Below, one piece after another: positions 59,646 to 64,000 of a stretch of DNA of 64,000 nucleotides. Both the position numbers and the translations under genes were made by a program. The DNA is from Lactobacillales bacterium (GTDB taxonomy: Bacteria; Bacillota_I; Bacilli_A; RF39; UBA660): the NCBI GenBank assembly GCA_015059545.1, contig SVAG01000005.1, positions 19,835 to 83,834 on the forward strand. Reading direction: 5' to 3'. The notes under the pieces were generated by a model, which searched no databases, was not told where the DNA came from, and was given only the letters and a program-made list of their open reading frames with translations. How positions within the stretch are numbered: the stretch's first letter is position 1; every line of letters starts with the position of its first letter.

Positions 59646-60866
59646 TTATTTTTTCTTTTGTTTATTTTTAGAAAATTGTTTTACAATTGAAATTAATATT
59701 TCAGTTATTTTTTCCATATCTTCTAAACATACATATTCATATACACTGTGAAAATTATGACCACCTGCTCCTAATATTGGACAAGGTATTCCATCATAAC
59801 TTATTCTTGTACCATCAGATCCACCTCTTACTGGTTCTATATTAGTTGTAACACCTGTATTAGAGATTGCTGTTAAAGTACCATTTATTAAATCTTCTTC
59901 TTTATTAATAACATCAAACATATTATAATAAGTATCTTTAATATTTAATTTAATAGAATTATTATATTTTTTATTTAATACTTCTACTATTTTTGTTAAT
60001 AATTGTTTTCTGTTTTCAAAATTTTCTTTATCAAAATCTCTTATTATATATTCCATCGTTGTTTTAGAAATATCACCTTTTATATCTTCTAAACAAAAAT
60101 ATCCTTCATACCCTTCTGTATTTTCTGGTACTTCATCAGGTAACATTGCATTTATAAGAGTTGCTATATGAACAGAATTAATAAGTACATCTTTAGCATA
60201 TCCTAAATGAGTTGGAATCCCTGTTATTTCTATACTAGCACTTGCTGCATTAAAATTTTCATAAGAAAAATCTCCAAGACTAATTCCATCTACTACATAT
60301 GCAAAATCTGGATCAAAATATTTTTTATCTAAATGCAATGTTCCTAAGCCTATTTCCTCATCTGGTGTAAAACATACATAAATATCTCCATGTTTTTCAT
60401 TAGAACTTGAATAATATTCTAACATACTCATTATTTCTGATATACCAGCTTTATCATCAGCACCTAGTAATGTAGTACCATCGGTAGTAATCAATGTTTT
60501 GCCTATATGATTTTTTAAATCCGGATATACTTCAGTAGAAAGAACTACATTATCATTTAACATAACATCATTACCATCATAATTTTTTATTATATTAGGT
60601 TTTATATTTTTTCCACTTGCTGCTTCTGAAGTATCTAAATGTGAAACAAATCCTATCTTAGGTAAATCCTTATCTCCCATTAACATTGCATAAACATAAC
60701 AATTTTTTTGATCAAAATGTATTTGATCTACATTTAATAATCTTAACTCTTCTACTAATAATTTTGCTAATTTAATTTGATTATTAGTACTTGGTGTATC
60801 TTCTTTTTTTGAATCTGATGTTGTATCAATTGATACATATTTTAAAAATCTTTCAATAATTTGCAT
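59646..60866 (-). CDS. pepT: Peptidase T (tripeptide aminopeptidase)
   Basis: 406 aa, full length. A cytosolic M20 zinc peptidase that trims N-terminal residues from tripeptides. Metal ligands: His in VSHLDTS (about 78), the bridging Asp in GADDKAG (about 142), the catalytic Glu pair in TPDEEIG (about 174) and His in GGHNFHS (about 380). First gene of a two-gene unit with the DUF488-like protein. Confidence 0.94.
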   Translation of the reverse strand: MQIIERFLKYVSIDTTSDSKKEDTPSTNNQIKLAKLLVEELRLLNVDQIHFDQKNCYVYAMLMGDKDLPKIGFVSHLDTSEAASGKNIKPNIIKNYDGNDVMLNDNVVLSTEVYPDLKNHIGKTLITTDGTTLLGADDKAGISEIMSMLEYYSSSNEKHGDIYVCFTPDEEIGLGTLHLDKKYFDPDFAYVVDGISLGDFSYENFNAASASIEITGIPTHLGYAKDVLINSVHIATLINAMLPDEVPENTEGYEGYFCLEDIKGDISKTTMEYIIRDFDKENFENRKQLLTKIVEVLNKKYNNSIKLNIKDTYYNMFDVINKEEDLINGTLTAISNTGVTTNIEPVRGGSDGTRISYDGIPCPILGAGGHNFHSVYEYVCLEDMEKITEILISIVKQFSKNKQKKK

Positions 60867-60904
60867 AATATTCCTCCAATAATAACGACTATTATATCAC
60901 AACC

Positions 60905-60935
60905 AATAAAAAAGACCAAATATATTATTTGATCT
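60905..60935 (-). terminator. Terminator of the 367-aa zinc-ribbon gene
   Basis: Minus strand AGATCAAATA/TATTTGGTCT stem (one G-U) followed by T6, at the stop codon. Confidence 0.8.
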
Positions 60936-62037
60936 AATTTTTATTCATTGTATAACATTCATCTGTTCTTTCGTCTGAATATGCACAATAATATAAAAGT
61001 TTATCTTCATAAATTCTAACAGTTAAATCTCTATCTACTCCTGAAGCATCTGTTCCATATTTATAACCTACATCTAAAGTATAATAATCATAATCTGTTG
61101 AACCTATATACCCATCTTTAGCAACTAAAGTATAATTCATATTTCCTTCAACAATTTTTCCACTAGAACCAAAATTTACTGAATTTCCATCAACTTTTGT
61201 TATTTCAAATTGAGCCCATGATTTATCATGAAAAAATCCTCTAGTAACATGATCACCTTTATATTTACCTACTAAATCAAATGAAACTTTTAATTCTTCT
61301 ACATCTGAAGAAGTTATTGTAAATTCTTTTGACACAGATGAATCAAATAAAGTGTTTGTTATAGTTATTTTAGAATTTTTATCTATATATTTTTTATCAG
61401 ATGTTGCCTCATATGTTGATATACACACATTATTACCTTCTGCTTTTGTATTTCTTAATTTAATACTATCATATTTTTCTTTATATTTTTCATTTATAAT
61501 ATCATCTGTTGTTTTTCCATCTTTATTTTTAATTTTTTCACAGGATGTAATTTTTATATTCTTATACTTTTCTCCTTCTTCTGTAAGATTAAATAAACTT
61601 TTAAATTTATATTCTTTTCCATCGAATGAATAATATACTTGAAAAGGAATCTCAAAAGAAACAATATCTTCTACTTTATAATGTAACATAATTTTTAAAG
61701 ATGTATCAGTACTTTCTTTATACTTAATGTATTTAATATTTTTAGAATTAAATTTATGACTAAATTTTTCTCCATTAATAGTCATTTTTCCTATTTCTTC
61801 ATTTACTGATTTTTCTATATCGTTTCCTATAACTTCTGTTTTAGGAAAATTATTTTTATTTTTTTGAAATTCTTGTTCTTCTAAAAATTTAAAAACAAAT
61901 ATACCTACCGTAATCAATACGATTAAGATAACAAAAATAAATATATATTTTTTATTATTTTTTCCCTTTTTATTTTTATTATCACAATTAACACATTTAT
62001 TATCAGTCATTTCTTTTCCACATTCACCACAATACAT
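60934..62037 (-). CDS. Zinc-ribbon membrane protein, unknown
   Basis: 367 aa. A zinc ribbon (CGECGKEMTDNKCVNC, residues 3-18) is followed by a Lys-rich stretch, a membrane helix (about 30-50) and an extracellular region rich in Lys, Asn and beta strands. Cysteines about 168, 207, 352 and 360 could form disulphides outside. The architecture, zinc ribbon inside and beta-rich domain outside, parallels the 822-aa protein at 50330-52798, without the HExxH. No enzymatic motif. Confidence 0.65.
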   Translation of the reverse strand: MYCGECGKEMTDNKCVNCDNKNKKGKNNKKYIFIFVILIVLITVGIFVFKFLEEQEFQKNKNNFPKTEVIGNDIEKSVNEEIGKMTINGEKFSHKFNSKNIKYIKYKESTDTSLKIMLHYKVEDIVSFEIPFQVYYSFDGKEYKFKSLFNLTEEGEKYKNIKITSCEKIKNKDGKTTDDIINEKYKEKYDSIKLRNTKAEGNNVCISTYEATSDKKYIDKNSKITITNTLFDSSVSKEFTITSSDVEELKVSFDLVGKYKGDHVTRGFFHDKSWAQFEITKVDGNSVNFGSSGKIVEGNMNYTLVAKDGYIGSTDYDYYTLDVGYKYGTDASGVDRDLTVRIYEDKLLYYCAYSDERTDECYTMNKN

Positions 62038-62103
62038 ATTACCACCTCAAACTTATTCTTATTTTTATATTGATTATAGCACATCAAAATTTATTTAACA
62101 ATT

Positions 62104-62132
62104 GAAAAAGTAGTATTCTTATACTACTTTTT
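62104..62132 (-). terminator. Terminator of the YgjV/GNAT fusion gene
   Basis: Minus strand AAAAGTAGTAT/ATACTACTTTT hairpin with AAGA-type loop and T-tail, at the stop codon. Confidence 0.85.
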
Positions 62133-62133
62133 A

Positions 62134-63765
62134 CTATGATAAATATTTTTTTAAATTTTTTCCTTCTAATACATATAAATGATTTCCATCATCTAATACT
62201 TTATATTCGATAAATCCTAAATACTCTAATATCTTTTTACCATCTTCACTTACTGCAATTGCATTTATTCCTGCAATTCTATATTTATCAGCTTTTTTTT
62301 GTTTTAATATTTTCTTTAATCTTCTAGTTAATAATTTTATTACATATCCATTTTGAAATTTTCTATCAATAACTACTGAATTAATAGTTAAATAATTCTT
62401 TTTACTTTTATAAAATGGTGTAACTTCATCTATATTAAAACTATCTATAATGACATTACTATTTAACATTTCATTATATTTATCTTCTGTTATTACTAAA
62501 TAATTTAAATATCCAACTAATTTATTTTTATAATTAACTATTATCATACTATCTTTATTTTTATTAAAAAGTTGTAACTGATAATCTTCATCCCATAAAT
62601 ATTCACTACCAAAAAATTTCTCATCTAATATTCTTATTTCTTTTAACATTTCATCTTTTATTTGTTCATTTTGATAAGTTTTATAATCACTTTTATTATT
62701 CATATTTTTTAAATATATATCTTCAATGTTTTTTCTATCAATTACATATAAAGATTCTTTATTAGAATATTCTTTATATTTATCAAATCCTGCTTGTTTT
62801 AAAACATTTTCTTCAAATTTGTTAAAAGCAACTGAAATAATACTTTCAATTTTATAGCCTTCATTATGTTTTTTTCTAATAATCTTTTTTAATTTTTTTA
62901 TTATTAAATCTACAGATACATGATTTTGAAATTGTGATTTTATATTAATACTATCAATAACTAAATAATTTTTTCTATTTTTTCTATATTTTATTATGTT
63001 ATTTAAATCATATTCTTTAACTATTTCTTCTGAATTAATAATTTTAAGATATTCATTCTCACTTAATACAAAATAATTTAAATATCCAACTATATTATTA
63101 TTATATTTAATTATTAACATAGAATCATTATTTTTATTATTTATATTTTTTTCATAATCAAATGACCAAGTATATTCTTCACCATAATTACTTACATCTA
63201 AATCATGTATAGCCTTATGAATATTTTTGTTAAATCCTCTACTTAAAATAATTGTTAATTTATTAGTCTTTATTAATCTACTATAACCAAATAATAATAG
63301 TAAACAATTAGATACAACTAAAACACCATCAGTTAATGCAGCTACAAATGCTAATATGATAATATCATATATTAACCATAACATATTAGATATAATACTA
63401 CCTATTGTTGCTACATTTTTATTTTTTGTTAATGAGAATCCATCAATCAAACTTCCTATAATTGGTAATAATGAAATAAATCCATCATATGTAAAAATAG
63501 ATATTAAAATATATATAGGCAAAGTAATAAGAAAAATAAAGTTATCTTTATCAGTCTTATAATAACCAATACATTTTAATAATTCTATAAAACAAACTAT
63601 GAGTCCACTAGTTGCTCCTAAAAGGAAATAACTTATACAATAAAAAATTGAAGAAATTATTTGAACAAATAATAATTCATCGATATCATTTTTATAATAA
63701 CTATATACTAATAACAACCATCCTATTATAGCTGCTACTTGTGCTAAAATAACTAAAATTTCCAT
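62134..63765 (-). CDS. YgjV-like membrane domain fused to two tandem GNAT-like domains
   Basis: 543 aa. The first 165 residues have about six hydrophobic segments with the pattern of the YgjV (Imp-YgjV) family (AAIIGWLLLVYSYYKND near residue 11; ISNMLWLIYDI). Two similar soluble domains follow (about 180-350 and 370-540). Matching pairs: DSMLIIKYNNNIVGYLNYFV with DSMIIVNYKNKLVGYLNYLV; YLVIDSINIKSQFQN with YLTINSVVIDRKFQN; and both end on a GF-x-x-(Y)K..LYV strand. The pattern fits the N-acetyltransferase fold, with a degenerate acetyl-CoA loop (KFQNGYV). Single gene; function unknown. Confidence 0.65.
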   Translation of the reverse strand: MEILVILAQVAAIIGWLLLVYSYYKNDIDELLFVQIISSIFYCISYFLLGATSGLIVCFIELLKCIGYYKTDKDNFIFLITLPIYILISIFTYDGFISLLPIIGSLIDGFSLTKNKNVATIGSIISNMLWLIYDIIILAFVAALTDGVLVVSNCLLLLFGYSRLIKTNKLTIILSRGFNKNIHKAIHDLDVSNYGEEYTWSFDYEKNINNKNNDSMLIIKYNNNIVGYLNYFVLSENEYLKIINSEEIVKEYDLNNIIKYRKNRKNYLVIDSINIKSQFQNHVSVDLIIKKLKKIIRKKHNEGYKIESIISVAFNKFEENVLKQAGFDKYKEYSNKESLYVIDRKNIEDIYLKNMNNKSDYKTYQNEQIKDEMLKEIRILDEKFFGSEYLWDEDYQLQLFNKNKDSMIIVNYKNKLVGYLNYLVITEDKYNEMLNSNVIIDSFNIDEVTPFYKSKKNYLTINSVVIDRKFQNGYVIKLLTRRLKKILKQKKADKYRIAGINAIAVSEDGKKILEYLGFIEYKVLDDGNHLYVLEGKNLKKYLS

Positions 63766-63835
63766 ATATTCCTCACTTCACTATATTCTATATATACGTT
63801 CTAATGGTAACATTAACAAAATATTTTGTCAACAA

Positions 63836-63863
63836 AATAAAAAGAATTAGATTTCTAATTCTT
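63836..63863 (-). terminator. Terminator of tRNA-Arg
   Basis: Minus strand AAGAATTAGA/TCTAATTCTT hairpin followed by T5 and T-rich sequence. Confidence 0.85.
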
Positions 63864-63873
63864 ATATATTAAA

Positions 63874-63948
63874 TGGTGTCCCCGGTAGGAATCGAACCTA
63901 CATTTGATCCTTAGGAGGGACCTACACTATCCATTATGTTACGAGGAC
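63874..63948 (-). tRNA. tRNA-Arg (CCT anticodon)
   Basis: 75 nt with encoded CCA. Acceptor GTCCTCG/CGGGGAC (one G-U), anticodon loop CTCCTAA (anticodon at 63913-63915), T-arm GTAGG/CCTAC. It reads AGG codons. An extended -10 (TGTTATAAT, hexamer about 63959-63964) lies upstream on the minus strand. Confidence 0.95.
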
Positions 63949-64000
63949 ATCTACTAAATTATAACATAATTTATAAGAAATTACACCTCTTACATAACTC

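Overview
The window is AT-rich bacterial chromosome with compact, mostly minus-strand operons. Tryptophan is written TGG and TGA behaves as a stop (for example in the dCMP deaminase and tuf regions), so the standard code applies. The ribosome binding sites (AGGAGG or AGGTGAT), the L10 leader and the order rplK-rplA-rplJ-rplL-ybxB/rsmC-rpoB-rpoC point to a low-GC Firmicute. Wall genes (murD, murE, mraY, a FemAB enzyme, an amidase) exclude a wall-less Mollicute. The very high AT content, sparse regulation and an Asn at RpoB 526 suggest a walled, Mollicutes-related gut Bacilli lineage (RF39/Erysipelotrichia-like). That placement is inference.

Layout, left to right. 1-6.8 kb: a phosphodiester glycosidase (cut by the window edge), a surface protein, priA, and murD-eno. 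6.9-8.1 kb: a plus-strand FemAB-type enzyme. 8.2-25.9 kb: the information-processing block. It is read leftwards as rplK-rplA, rplJ-rplL-rsmC, rpoB-rpoC, a free-standing 582-nt structured RNA gene, two unknown membrane proteins, and rpsL-rpsG-fusA-tuf. 26-30.7 kb: an unknown 420-aa protein, the rimM-trmD cluster and an orphan pilin-like protein. 30.7-38.5 kb: a long operon ruvA-ruvB-queA-zincin-miaA-deoD-M16-M16 behind a consensus promoter that contains a LexA/DinR-like box. 38.5-41.5 kb: cysS, two tRNAs, a decayed inverted copy of the first tRNA unit, and a P-loop protein. 41.5-50.3 kb: dCMP deaminase, wall amidase, mraY, murE, a GDPD phosphodiesterase, a ZIP transporter and several unknowns. 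50.3-64 kb: zinc-ribbon membrane proteins (one a putative metalloprotease), a FAD-Rieske oxidoreductase, a heterodimeric ABC exporter, an SDR, a DUF488-like protein, pepT, a YgjV/GNAT fusion and tRNA-Arg.

The most interesting object is the RNA at 14987-15568 (minus strand). It has a TTGAAA-17-TATAAT promoter, perfectly complementary 5' and 3' ends, many nested helices and no ORF. Its length (582 nt) matches the ROOL class of large ornate bacterial RNAs. It lies, with two unknown genes, between rpoC and rpsL, a junction that is usually tightly conserved. Other points worth following are the SOS-like box on the long ruvAB operon, the inverted tRNA-unit relic, natural substitutions at known rifampicin and streptomycin positions, and several unusual domain fusions.

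Many promoters here are an extended -10 (TGnTATAAT) with a weak -35, while ribosomal, RNA polymerase and ruvAB units have near-consensus -35/-10 pairs at 17-bp spacing. Starts were chosen by ribosome binding site, which shortens several reading frames.
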